Assembly: GCF_022539505.1 (NCBI RefSeq)
Contig: NW_025899969.1
Span: 1 to 64,000 of the forward strand
Reading direction: 5' to 3'
Source: Lolium rigidum
Taxonomy: Eukaryota; Streptophyta; Magnoliopsida; Poales; Poaceae
DNA: 64,000 bases
Both the position numbers and the translations under genes were made by a program. The notes beneath the pieces were generated by a model. That model did not search any database. It saw nothing but the letters and a program-made list of their open reading frames with translations, and was not told the origin of the DNA. This document shows, in pieces, positions 31,888 to 42,810 of this stretch; position 1 is the stretch's first letter; every line of letters begins with the position of its first letter.

Positions 31888-34005
31888 TCAAGTAACATCA
31901 AGAGACGAAGCATCAACATCATAATTTGTTCTAATAATAGAATCAAAAGGTAACTTCATTCTTTTTCTAGGGAAGTGTTCCATACCTTTCTTGAGAGGAA
32001 ATTGATATTTAATATTACCTTCCTTCATATCAATAGTAGCACCAACGGTTCGAAGAAAAGGTCTTCCCAATATAATGGGACAAGATGCATTGCATTCAAT
32101 ATCCAAGACAACAAAATCAACGGGGACAAGGTTATTGTTAACCATAATATGAACATTATCAACTCTCCCCAAAGGTTTCTTTTTAGCATTATCAGCGAGA
32201 TTAACATCCAAATGACAATTTCTCAATGGTGGCAAGTCAAGCATATTATAGATTTTCTTAGGCATAACGGAAATACTTGCACCAAGATCACATAAAGCAT
32301 TACAATCAAAGTTATTGACCTTCATCTTAATGATGGGCTCCCAACCATCCTCTAGCTTTCTAGGAATAGAAGTTTCAAGTTTTAGTTTCTCTTCTCTAGC
32401 TTTTATGAGAGCATTTGTTATATGTTTTGTGAAAGCCAAGTTTACAGCGCTAGCATTGGGACTCTTAGCAAGTTTTTGTAAGAACTTTATAACTTCAGAG
32501 ATGTGGCAATCATCAAAATCTAAATCATTATGAGCTACAGCAATGGGATCATCATCCCCAATGTTGGAAAAAATTTCAGCAGTTTTATCACAGAGCGATT
32601 TCAGCAGTTTTAGCAGCTTCGAGTAATTTTGCGCGCTTTGCACTAGGAGTAGAAACATTGCCAACACCAATTATTTTACCATTGATAGTAGGAGGTGCAG
32701 CAACATGTGAGGAATCAACATTACTTGTGGTGGTAATAGTCCAAACTTTAGCTACATTATTCTCTTTAGCTAGTTTTTCAGTTTCTTCTCTATCCCACCT
32801 AGCACGCAATTCAGCCATTAATCTTATATTCTCATTAATTCTAACTTGGATGGCATTTGCTGTAGTAACAATTTTATTTTCAATATCCCTATTAGGCATA
32901 ACTTTCGATTTCAAAAGATCAACATCCGAGGCAAGACTATCAACCTTAGAAGCGAGAATATCAATTTTATTGAGCTTTTCCTCAACAGATTTGTTAAAAG
33001 CAGTTTGTGTACTAATAAATTCTTTAAGCATAGCTTCAAGTCCAGGGGGTGTGTTCCTATTATTGTTGTAAGAATTCCCATAAGAATTAGCATAACCGTT
33101 ACCATTATTATAAGGATATGGCCTATAGTTATTACTAGAATTGTTCCGAAAAGCATTGTTGTTGAAATTATTATTTTTAATGAAGTTTACATCAACATGT
33201 TCTTCTTGGGCAACCAATGAAGCTAACGGAACATTATTAGGATCAACATTAGTCCTATCATTCACAAGCATAGACATAATAGCATCAATCTTATCACTCA
33301 AGGAGGAGGTTTCTTCAACAGAATTTACCTTCTTACCTTGTGGAGCTCTTTCCGTGTGCCATTCAGAGTAATTTATCATCATATCATCAAGAAGCTTTGT
33401 AGCCGCCCCCAAAGTGATGGACATAAAGGTACCTCCAGCAGACTGAATCCAATAAATTCCGCGAAGAAAAATTTAGTCCTGCATAGAAGGTTTGGATGAT
33501 CATCCAAGTAGTCAGTCCATGGGTTGGGCAATTCTTTACCAAAGATTTCATTCTTTCCCAAGCTTGAGCAACATGTTCATTATCCAATTGTTTAAAATGC
33601 ATTATGATACTTCTCAAATATATAATTTTAGCAGGGGATAATATCTACCAATAAAAGCATCCTTGCATTTAGTCCAGGAATCAATACTATTCTTAGGCAG
33701 AGATAGCAACCAATCTTTAGCTCTTCCTCTTAATGAGAAAGGAAAAAATTTCAATTTAATAATATCACCATCTACATCTTTATACTTTTGCATTTCACAC
33801 AATTCAACAAAATTATTGAGATGGGCAGCAGCATCATCGAACTAACACCGAGAAAATTGCTCTCGCATAACAAGATTCGAGTAAAGCGGGTTTAATTTTA
33901 AAGAATTCTGCTGTAGTAGCAGAGTGGAGCAATAGGTGTGCATAATAAATCATTATTATTTGTGGTTGTGAAGTCACACAACTTAGTATTTTCAGGAGTG
34001 GCCAT
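31888..34005 (-). pseudogene. Gypsy gag and retropepsin, frameshifted
   Basis: The reverse-strand start is MATPENTKLCDFTT at 34005, a usual gag start in this group. FFPFSLRGRAKDWLLSLP with W.....F spacing is the retrotransposon gag core (PF03732 type), at about 33670-33750. A middle Asn-rich part (NNNFNNNAFRNNSSNN) and a coiled-coil-like part with repeated K(I/V)D.L.SKVDSL follow. The protease has the active-site motif CDLGASISVMP and downstream PIILGRPFLRT (31990-32300). The protein is spread over at least four frames (breaks near 33830, 33615, 33420 and 32650), so this copy makes no full product. Gag would form particles and retropepsin would cleave the polyprotein. Confidence 0.87.
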
Positions 34006-34170
34006 TTTAGCAGTAGTAAATAAAGCAAACTAGATAAAATAAATGCAAGTAACTAATTTTTTTGTGTTTTGATATAATGCAGCAAACAAAGTAGTAAGTA
34101 AAATAAAGCAAGACAAAAACAAAGTAAAGAGATTGGATTATGGAGACTCCCCTTGCAGCGTGTCTTGATC

Positions 34171-34188
34171 TCCCCGGCAACGGCGCCA
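34171..34188 (-). other. Primer-binding site, tRNA-Asp type
   Basis: Reverse strand TGGCGCCGTTGCCGGGGA lies 11 bases from the 5' LTR. It matches the primer site known for Athila-lineage Gypsy elements. Confidence 0.85.
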
Positions 34189-34199
34189 GAAAACAGTCT

Positions 34200-35790
34200 T
34201 GATGCGCGTAGATGACACGTCCGTTGGGAACCCCAAGAGGAAGGTGTGATGCGCACAACAGTAAGTTTTCCCTCAGAAAGAAACCAAAGTTTATCGAACC
34301 AGGAGGAGCCAAGAAGCACGTTGAAGGTTGATGGTGGCGGAATGTAATGCGGCGCAACACCAGGGATTCCGGCGCCAACGTGGAACCTGCACAACACAAC
34401 CAAAGTACTTTGCCCCAACGAAACAGTGAGGTTGTCAATCTCACCGGCTTGCTGTAACAAAGGATTAACCGTATTGTGTGGAAGATGATTGTTTGCGGAA
34501 AACAAGTAAAACAAGTATTGCAGTAGATTGTATGCGATGTGAAGAATAGGACCGGGGTCCACAGTTCACTAGAGGTGTCTCTCCCATAAGATAAAAGCAT
34601 GTTGGGTGAACAAATTACGGTCGGGCAATTGACAAATAGAGAGGGCATAACAATGCACATACATGACATGATAAATATAGTGAGATTTAATTGGGCATTA
34701 CGACAAAGTACATAGACCGCTATCCAGCATGCATCTATGCCTAAAAAGTCCACCTTCAGGTTATCATCCGAACCCCTTCCAGTATTAAGTTGCAAAACAA
34801 CGGACAATTGCATTAAGTATGGTGCGTAATGTAATCAATAACTACATCCTTAGACATAGCATCAATGTTTTATCCCTAGTGGCAACAAGACATCCACAAC
34901 CTTAGAACTTTCTGTCACTCGTCCCAGATTTAATGGAGGCATGAACCCACTATCGAGCATAAATACTCCCTCTTGGAGTTAAGAGCAAAAACTTGGCCGA
35001 GCCTCTACTAATAACGGAGAGCATGCAAGATCATAAACAACACATAGGTAATAACTTGATAATTAACATAACATAGTATTCTCTATCCATCGGATCCCGA
35101 CAAACACAACATATAGTATTACGGATAGATGATCTTGATCATGTTAGGCAGCTCACAAGATCCAACAATGAAGCACAATGAGGAGAAGACAACCATCTAG
35201 CTACCGCTATGGACCCATAGTCCAGGGGTGAACTACTCACTCATCACTCCGGAGGCGACCATGGCGGTGAAGAGTCCTCCGGGAGATGAATCCCTCTCCG
35301 GCAGGGTGCCGGAGGTGATCTCGAGAATCCCCCGAGATGGGATTGGCGGCGGCGGCGTCTCGATAGGTTTTCCGTATCGTGGCTCTCGGTACTGGGGGTT
35401 TCGCGACGAAGGCTATTTGTAGGCGGAAGGGCAGGTAAAGAGGCGTCACGAGGGGCCCAGACGACAGGCCGGCGCGGCCAGGGCCTAGGCCGCGCCGCCC
35501 TGGTGTCTGGCCACCTCGTGGCCCCACTTCGACTCTCCTTTGGTCTTCTGGAAGCTTCGTGGCAAAATAGGACCCTGGGCGTTGATTTCGTCCAATTCCG
35601 AGAATATTTCTTTACTAGGATTTCTGAAACCAAAAACAGCAGAAAACGAGAATCGGCTCTTCGGCATCTCGTTAATAGGTTAGTGCCGGAAAATGCATAA
35701 ATACGACATATAATGTGTATAAAACATGTAGATATCATCAATAATGTAGCATGGAACATAAGAAATTATCGATACGTCGCAGACGTATCA
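34200..35790 (-). repeat. 5' LTR of the Gypsy element (right copy)
   Basis: It has the same ends as the left LTR and is nearly collinear with it; it precedes the primer site on the reverse strand and so is the 5' LTR. Open frames inside it are matched by equivalents in the left LTR and are not genes. Confidence 0.93.
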
Positions 35791-36240
35791 CCTGCGCCCT
35801 CCTCGTCTTCGCAGGAGGACCACTGCTTCGAGTTCCTCCTCCGCATCGACAACGATCCACTTGGCATCAAGCGGCTCCCGGACAAGTTCGACGAGTTCGT
35901 CGATGGCGTCGAGCCGGCGCAGTTGCAGCTACGGGAGGGCAGCTGCAACTTCTGCCGGTGGAATGTGGCGGTCTTGTTCGATGGGCAGGGCAAGATGTAG
36001 CTGCACACGGGGTGGGACAAGTTCGCCCGCGACCTCAAGCTCGAGCCCGGCTAACAGCTCACCTTCCTCTACGAGGGTGATGGCGAGATGATCGTCAAGG
36101 TGTTCGACGACACAGCGTGCCGCAGTAACTACCACACCGGCGAATCCGGCTCGGACACCTGCTTGATGAGCTTGTCGATCTCCACCAGACCACCACATCT
36201 TCTTTGTTGTTCTACAGCGTAAGGGCTCTCCTCTCCTCGA
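35791..36240 (+). pseudogene. B3-domain-like gene, main part, with stop codons
   Basis: Continuing the frame of 25297-25417, it reads HCFEFLLRIDNDPLGIKRLP, DKFDEFVDGVEPAQLQLRE, NFCRWNVAVLFDGQGKM, then a stop (35998-36000), LHTGWDKFARDLKLEPG, a second stop (TAA near 36052), and QLTFLYEGDGEMIVKVFDD. This is the order of a plant B3 DNA-binding domain: a first strand with F..., then LP..F, W.V......G......GW..F......L..GD.L.F.Y.G....V.VF. B3 proteins are plant transcription factors. This copy has two in-frame stops in addition to the two transposon insertions, so it is dead. The 3' end after about 36170 is unclear. Confidence 0.8.
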
Positions 36241-36272
36241 CAAGTAAAAGTCAAAGTATAAGTCATAGTCAC

Positions 36273-36583
36273 TGTTATATTGTGATCCAAATTCATATAC
36301 TAAAGGGAGGCTAACTTCTGACGAGCGGAGCGAGGCCCGTCGGTACGGTACGGATCGTTGGCACCGGCTATATATACATCTTGTAAGCCGCCGGCTAGGG
36401 TTTATCAGATTATAAGATAACCCACGGCGTTTGTAAACACCTCCCGATATAGTGAAGTTTTGTCGGTCGGGCGCCCGTGGTTTTTTCCCCTTCGTGTTGG
36501 AAGGGGTTTTCCACGTTAAATCTTGTGTCCCCTGCGTGTGTTCTTGTTTCGTTCTTCGTTATTTGCTTGTCGCTTTTATAACA
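36273..36583 (+). repeat. 5' LTR of the Copia element
   Basis: The LTR is 311 bases, bounded by the perfect inverted repeat TGTTATA...TATAACA. A TATA box (ctatatatac) is near 36368 and the primer site starts 2 bases after the end. Boundaries rest on the inverted repeat and primer site because the second LTR is missing. Confidence 0.75.
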
Positions 36584-36585
36584 AG

Positions 36586-36597
36586 TGGTATGAGAGC
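36586..36597 (+). other. Primer-binding site, initiator tRNA-Met type
   Basis: TGGTATGAGAGC differs at one base from the usual Copia primer site TGGTATCAGAGC. Confidence 0.85.
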
Positions 36598-36624
36598 CCG
36601 TGTTTCAATCTAGGGTTTTGCGAC

Positions 36625-38978
36625 ATGTCTTCCTTGAAGTTCGATCTACCGCAGCTGGATTATACCACGAGATTTTCTTTGTGGCAAGTGAAGATGAGGG
36701 CGATACTTACCCAATCTTCTGATCTGGATGAAGCTCTTGATGGTTTTGGCAAGAAAGATGGAAGACCTGGACCGACGATGAAAAGAGGAAAGATCGTAAG
36801 GCTTTTTCATTAATTCAGCTTCATCTATCTAACAATATCTTGCAGGAAGTGCTGGCTGAGAAATCCGCAGCGGCGCTGTGGTTGAAACTGGAATCGATCT
36901 GTATGTCCAAAGATCTAACTAGTAAGATGCACGTGAAGATGAAGTTGTTTTCGCACAAGCTGCAAGAAGGTGCGTCAATGATGAATCACCTATCGATCTT
37001 TAAAGAGATCGTTTCTGATTTGCTGTCCATGGAGGTAAAATATGATGATGAGGATCTAGATCTTATACTGTTAGTCTCGTTGCCTAATTCTTTCGCGAAT
37101 TTTCGAGACACCTTGTTATACAGTCATGATGAACTAACCCTTGCCGAAGTTTATGAGGCCCTCCAGCAGAGGGAAAAGATGAAATCTATGGTGCGGGAAG
37201 AGGGTTCCTCATCTAAGGCTGAAGCACTGCAGGTCCGAGGCAGGACCGAGAACAGAAACAACAACTACAACAGAGATAAGAGCAAGACCGACAGAGGTCG
37301 CTCAAAGTCCAAGGGACGAGATGGTAAGTTCTGCAAGTATTGTAGGAAAACTAGCCACAATATTGATGATTGCTGGAAGTTGCAGAACAAAGAGAAAAGA
37401 AACGGTACTTACCAACCGAAAAACAAATCTGAGGGTGATGGTAAGGCTGCTGTTGTTTCCAGTGATAATTCTGATGGAGATTGCCTAGTTGTGTTTGCTG
37501 GTTGTGTTTCTGATAATGATGAGTGGATCCTTGATTCTGCATGTTCATTTCATATTTGCTGTAACAAAGACTGGTTCAGTTCTTATGAGTTTGTGCAGAG
37601 TGGAGATGTTGTGCGTATGGGAGATAACAACTCACGTGAGATCGTGGGCATTGGCTCCGTTCAGATCAAGATGCATGATGGCATGACACGCACTCTGACA
37701 GATGTGAGACACATACCTGGTATGGCCGGAAATCTGATCTCTCTCAGTACCCTTGATGTTGATGGGTACAAACACTCCGGTTCTCGCGGAGTTCTGAAGG
37801 TATCAAAAGGTTCTCTCGTTCACATGATTGGTGATATGAATTCTGCAAAGTTATATGTTCTTAGAGGTAGCACTTTGTATGGTATTGCTGCTGCTTGTTA
37901 TTCCCGATGAACCCGGTAAAACTAATCTGTGGCATATGCGTCTTGGACATATGAGTGAACATGGCATGGCAGAATTGCACAGGAGAGACCTGCTAGATGG
38001 CTGCAATTTGAGTAGGTTTGAGTTCTGTGAGCACTGCATTTTTGGTAAGCATAAAAGAGTTAAATTCAATGCTTCCGTTCATACCACTAAAGGGATTTTA
38101 GATTATGTGCATGCTGATGTGTGGGGACCTTCCCGCAAGACTTCTCTTGGTGGTGCAAATTACATGCTTACTATCATAGATGATTACTCCAGAAAAGTGT
38201 GGCTTTTCTTTCTGAAACATAAATCTGATGTGTTTGATGCTTTTAGAAAGTGGAAAGTTATGGTAGAGAAGCAAATAGAAAAGAAAGTTAAATTGCTTCG
38301 TACTGACAATGGCATGGAGTTTTGTTCTACTGTTTTCAATGATTATTGCAGCGACGAAGGCATTGTCAGGCACCACACCATCCCATATACTCCTCAGCAG
38401 AATGGTGTTGAGGAGAGGATGAACAGAACCATCATCTCCAAGGCTTGCTGCATGTTGTCCAATGCTGGTATGCATAGACGTTTCTGGGCTGAAGCAGCCT
38501 CCACCGCCTGTTACTTGATAAACAGGTCACCTTGTATTCCGCTTGATAAGAAAACTCCTATTGAGGTATGGTCTGGTTCACCTGCTGATTATTCACAGTT
38601 GAGAGTTTTCGGTTGCACTGCTTATGCTCATGTTGATAATGGAAAGCTAGAGCCTAGGGCTGTTAAGTGTGTGTTTCTTGGTTATGGTTCAGAAGTTAAG
38701 GCATACAAGTTATGGAATCCTGAAACTAAGAAAGTTTTGCATAGCAGGAATGTAGTCTTTAATGAGGCTGTCATATTTTATAAAAGTTCATCTACAGATG
38801 TTACTGATGCTGTTGATTTTTCTGATAGTTCTGATGATGAGCAACATAGGATCAGCGTGCAGGTGGAGCACGTGGAGGAGAAAGAAAATGATATTGCTAA
38901 AAATGATAACACTGTTGTTCAGCACTCACCACCTGTTTTGCAGCAAACAAATGGTTTCATTGCTGCTGATAGACTGAG
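36625..38978 (+). pseudogene. Copia gag-protease-integrase polyprotein, frameshifted and truncated
   Basis: It starts MSSLKFDLPQLDY at 36625. A first frameshift lies near 36765, and the frame then continues with the Gag region (SNNILQEVLAEKSAAALWLKL, UBN2 type). The zinc knuckle CKYCRKTSHNIDDC is at about 37330-37375 and the protease site WILDSACSFHI at about 37525. A second frameshift near 37900 precedes the HHCC finger (LWHMRLGHM...CEHCIFGKHK) and the integrase core: DVWGPSRKTSLGG, TIIDDYSRKVWLFF, LRTDNGMEF and PQQNGVEERMNRTI give the D,D,E triad. The C-terminal GCTAYAH and CVFLGYG blocks are present. The product would process and integrate element DNA; this copy cannot. Confidence 0.9.
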
Positions 38979-40636
38979 GCGCATGTTGACTCAAAAAGCG
39001 CATCCGCCGATATCCTTACGTACCTTAACTCCGCTCGCGAGACGGAAACAAAAGAAAGGAGACTCACATTCGGATCCGCGGCTGCTCGTTTGTGTTGGAT
39101 GGATTGTCGGGGCCGCGCAATTAATCGACGAACCCAAGATTTCATATATAGTTTGGGACTGTCTAAATAACAGCTAGCTGTTTTTCAATTCGTGCACTGC
39201 CACTTTTTTCAGCCAATCAAAACCCTCCTTTGGTTTCATTTTTCATTCCGCCCGAACTCACCGATCAAAACCGGAAACCTGGGCCACGTCAGTTAATGGG
39301 CTGTGATTTTTAATCCAGACTGAACCAGAATAAAGCAGCCTGCGGTTTCGCATTTCACGGTCCAGACTAAAAACAAAAGACACAACATCCCTCAAAAAAA
39401 AAAAAAACGCAGCAGACTGACGGTCTAGTTTAGCTCGTGTGATTCTGGGCTCCAGCAGCAGTTGGCCGTCTGTGACCACACGCTCCTTTATTTCTGTTCT
39501 GGTTTTTCCCAGGCTTTGATCCAAAACCTTTCTCCTTTCTCTTCCACCAGCTAGACCTTGCAAAGACCATGAACAAGACACCAAGATTCAAGAAGATAAT
39601 TGAGATACAAAGAACATGAAAAAAAAAAACACCAAACGAAACACAAAACTGGTATGCACGTACTAAAATGCTACACATTGATTTTTTTTGTTTTGCCTTG
39701 CATAACTGAGATACTAAGTACATGAATATATTTTTAAAAACTGAGCAAAAAGAAACTTCATGGCTAAGAAAGTGAAGCAAACTACAAACTTGTGGTCATG
39801 GGCGCGAGCGCCCCCTCCCGTGCAAGCAGCCACTACGGAACCAACCGCCACCCAACCCACCCCTACCGCCCGCCACTCCGGCGACGACGCCCACCCCATG
39901 TGCTAGCCGTCCCCCACCCCTTCCCCCTCCTCGGCGAGAGCCAACAACGGAGCTAGAGCATTGCGGACCATGGTGCACACATGGTGCCACAACATATAAA
40001 AATATTGGTTTCGGGTGCACACATGGTGAAAATCTATAACTATACAAAGAAAAATGAACATGGACAAGGACTAAAGTACGAAAAAGTAGAATCGAAGAAT
40101 GACAATAATGATATGACTGAAAACTTATGAAAGACAAGAAACTTAGACTATGAATGAGGACTTGAGAAATAAAATGAGAAGAATGACTAAACCATAAGCT
40201 TGCTAGTGAAAGACATGTAAAATAGGAACTGCCAAAATATTTCCAGAGAGGCAACGAACCGGAAGCCAAACCCCCAATTATGACAAGATCTTAACTCAGT
40301 AAAAGACCGAGAGTGACACTCACCATAGGTTAAATAAGTATCGAAATCAAATAAATATGACAAAATGGCACATGCTATGCCCAAAATGACTAAATGAACG
40401 ATAGGCTGAACACTGAAAAAGAAAGAGAATGACCAACGAAACTGAATTGAGACTGGATAAAGAGGGACTGATAAAAACATAAATTAAGGACTAAAAAATT
40501 GATTAATAAGAAAACAAAAACCCATGTAACATGCTTGCCCTAGAGAATAAATAAAATAATAATTTACAGAAAGACAACAAGAACTACTTAAAAGTAAAAA
40601 TTAAAAATGAAAAGACCAAGAATACTTCGAAAAAGA

Positions 40637-41055
40637 CTGAAGAATTATAGCTAGACAAGACTGAATCGGCCGGAGAATGACAAAGACAACTGAATAGCTA
40701 AAGAAATATTTAAAAAAGATAATGAAAATGAAAAGTGCACGAATAAATTGGAATGAAAATAAAAAATCACTAGTGGCGAAATAAAAGAGAATGAAAATAA
40801 ATAAAAAAATACTAAAAATAAAACTGAAAAATGAAAATACAAAGAATACGTACAAAAAGGACAGAAGAATTATAGCTAGAGAAGACTGAACCGGCTAGAG
40901 AATGACAAAGAAAACTGAATAACTAAAGAAAGATAAGAAAAAGATAATGAAAATGACTAGTACACGAATAAATTGGAATGAAAATCAAAAATTACTAGTG
41001 GGAAAATAAAAGAGAATTAAAATAAATAAAATACTAAAAATGACAAATGCAATAA
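40637..41055 (+). repeat. Direct duplication of about 225 bp in the Mutator-like element
   Basis: gaagaattatagctaga, gagaatgacaaaga, cgaataaattggaatgaaaa and aaaataaaagagaat recur in the same order at 40637-40830 and 40862-41055. The sequence is A-rich and noncoding. Confidence 0.8.
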
Positions 41056-41296
41056 AGCAGGAATCTGCAAATAAAGTTGACACTATAATCTGAAACATAT
41101 AGACACTTGCTGGTAGATAGACGGAACAGAATAGTACACACACACAAAGTTGACACTATGGGGCAAATGTTTCCTCTCAACTAAATTCATGTAACTAACA
41201 TTCAGACAAAAACAGTAGCCAAAGTTCAGAACAGCATGCATCTTATGCATAGGAACTTATCGATCCACTTGACAAACTGCTAAGAAAATAAAAAAT

Positions 41297-41840
41297 TGCG
41301 CATACTAAACATTGATAAGAATGGCTAATTCATCTGAAGAACCCATGGGCAAAAAACGATGGGTTCCACGAGACAACACCTCCCTCCCGTACCTCTTCTG
41401 TTGCAATTTCATTGGTACAAAGCCATCAACATCAAAAACTGCGTGAGAACTGAATGCACATCCGATAGCTCCCACGATCCACCTATGCAGCTTCCCCAGT
41501 CCTGCATAACCTAGCACCTGCAGTAAAAATCAGATCAAGCGACCCTTTGAATAAAAACAGTGCGCCTCTCCCTACAAATAACTACCATACTGACCCAAGA
41601 CTGAAAAATCCACAGCGCGCGGTCGTGCATATAGACCAGTAGCAGGCGGAAGTAGAACGACAGGGAGGGTCAGGCGAAACACAAACCTGGACCCCCTGCG
41701 ATTCACTAGACCCCTCCTCAACGCGGATGAATGTCAACAACGCGGCCGTACGGCGAGAAAACAATAGGGGGGGCGCACGGAACGAGAGGGACGAGGGAGA
41801 GCATACAAACCTCCGTCGCCGGCGAACTCTTCTCAACCCT
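41297..41840 (-). pseudogene. Gene fragment with an apparent intron inside the Mutator-like element
   Basis: On the reverse strand a first GC-rich part (41840 to about 41690) ends at a possible donor (ccag/gtttgtg). A second part begins after a good acceptor (tttttactgcag, forward 41519-41530) and reads VLGYAGLGKLHRWIVGAIG, AFSSHAVFDVDGFVPMKLQ, to about 41305. The exon-intron look and composition differ from the A-rich surroundings, which suggests capture from a host gene. I do not recognise the parent gene. Confidence 0.45.
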
Positions 41841-41861
41841 CCTTCGCCGCCTCTGTATTTA

Positions 41862-42157
41862 GGGCTCCTTTGATTTAAAGGATAGGAAAAGCATAGGAAT
41901 AGGAAAGGTATAGGATTGGAATGGCATGTCTAATTGAATCCTATAGGAAGATGAAGTTTGTTTGATTGTAGCAAAGGAATTTTTCCATGAGGTATGAGCT
42001 AATGCTTTTTTCCTATAGGAATTACACTACAAGATTCCTATAGGATTGTTTCCTATAGGATATGTTCCTATGAATCAAACAACATGTATAGGAAATTTTC
42101 CCATAGGAACCAAATCCTACACAATTCCTATGCAAATCCTTTGAATCAAAGGAGCCC
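41862..42157. mobile_element. PIF/Harbinger-like MITE (296 bp)
   Basis: GGGCTCCTTTGATT at the left end is mirrored as AATCAAAGGAGCCC at the right end, flanked by the 3-base duplication TTA (41859-41861, 42158-42160). The interior is rich in tcctatagga palindromes. It lies next to the gene fragment in the Mutator-like element. Confidence 0.85.
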
Positions 42158-42810
42158 TTACTGTCGTGGGAGGCGGCGAGGCGCCGGTCTGCTCTTCTTG
42201 CGCCTGCATCACTCCCGGCGGACACGGCTCAGAGTCCTCCTCGTCTAGACACGAGGCACAACTCTAATTTTTGTAAAAATTAGGACCAGCGGAAAAGACT
42301 AACAGGCGCAGACGACTAAACGTGAATCTCAAAGACAGCGACGTACGGCCAGAAAAACGAGCGTGCACGAATTGAAAAACAGCTAGATGTTGTTTAGCAG
42401 ATATCTATAGTTTTGAGTTTGACTTAAAACAAACAAAATAGGGGGGGGGGGGAAAGAATAAGGAGGCGATCGAGCGAAACAGTTTGTATTTTGCGCCCAC
42501 TTTGCACCTGCTTTCACGATCTGGAGGCAGGCATGAATCCAGTGAAGATCATTTGATTTGATTGAGCCTGGACTAGTCTGGTGTGATCAGCAACGCATCC
42601 GCAACTGCTAGCTGCCTACAGCTTGCTTCCTACGCGACTTGGTCTGAGAGAAGACGCCCGGCCGACTCGGATACCTCGCAGGCCAGGTTTAATTACCTTC
42701 CCGAATTCGGATCAATCCCGCAGGATACATAATCTGGGAGTGGGAGGTCCTCTCGGCCGCCACACTAGATCTACCGCAGTATTTTCCAGCAGATCTTACC
42801 TTTTCCGTCA

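Larger units (their letters stand above)
25418..35790 (-). mobile_element. Full-length non-autonomous Gypsy (Athila lineage), reverse orientation
   Basis: Two LTRs of about 1.59 kb (25418-27009 and 34200-35790) bound a 7.2 kb interior that includes a nested Helitron. Read on the reverse strand the LTR starts TGATACGTC and ends CGCATCA. A tRNA-Asp-type primer site (34171-34188) lies 11 bases inside the 5' LTR, and a polypurine-type tract lies beside the 3' LTR. The only coding content is gag plus a retropepsin; no reverse transcriptase, RNase H or integrase was seen. The flanks share CCTG on both sides; a perfect 5-bp duplication could not be made out. The LTRs differ at several visible positions, so the insertion is not brand new. 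It resembles the Triticeae Sabrina/WHAM-like group, though the name is unverified. Confidence 0.92.
36273..38978 (+). mobile_element. Copia retrotransposon, truncated after integrase
   Basis: It has a short 5' LTR (36273-36583), an initiator-Met-type primer site, and a gag-protease-integrase polyprotein in Copia order. It stops at 38978, where the sequence switches to the upstream region of an F-box gene. Reverse transcriptase, RNase H and the 3' LTR are absent. The break falls just after the integrase C-terminal region. Confidence 0.9.
39155..42404. mobile_element. Mutator-like element (about 3.25 kb) with captured sequence
   Basis: Terminal inverted repeats of about 45 bases are seen: left GGGACTGTCTAAATAACA then gctagctgtttttcaattcg; right, reverse complemented, ATATCTGCTAAACAACA then tctagctgtttttcaattcg, both followed by tgcac. 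A 9-base target duplication fits (atatagttt at 39146-39154, ctatagttt at 42405-42413, 8 of 9 identical). The intact site is seen in the C4 upstream region. No MURA transposase was recognised. It carries a gene-like fragment on the reverse strand and a MITE, so it resembles a Pack-MULE. Confidence 0.8.
38979..42810 (+). promoter_or_regulatory. Upstream region of F-box C1, split by a Mutator-like element
   Basis: 38979-39154 and 42405-42810 together match the upstream regions of C4 (49985-50583) and C6 (58409-58993): gcgcatgttgactca, the block with ctcgcgagacggaaaca, aggaggcgatcgagcgaaac, and the run up to the ATG at 42811. The piece from 39155 to 42404 is an insertion. Confidence 0.8.

Noticed and set aside
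34007..34813. A 268-codon reverse-strand frame overlapping the 5' LTR
   Set aside because: It is LTR sequence with a broken equivalent in the other LTR; not a gene.
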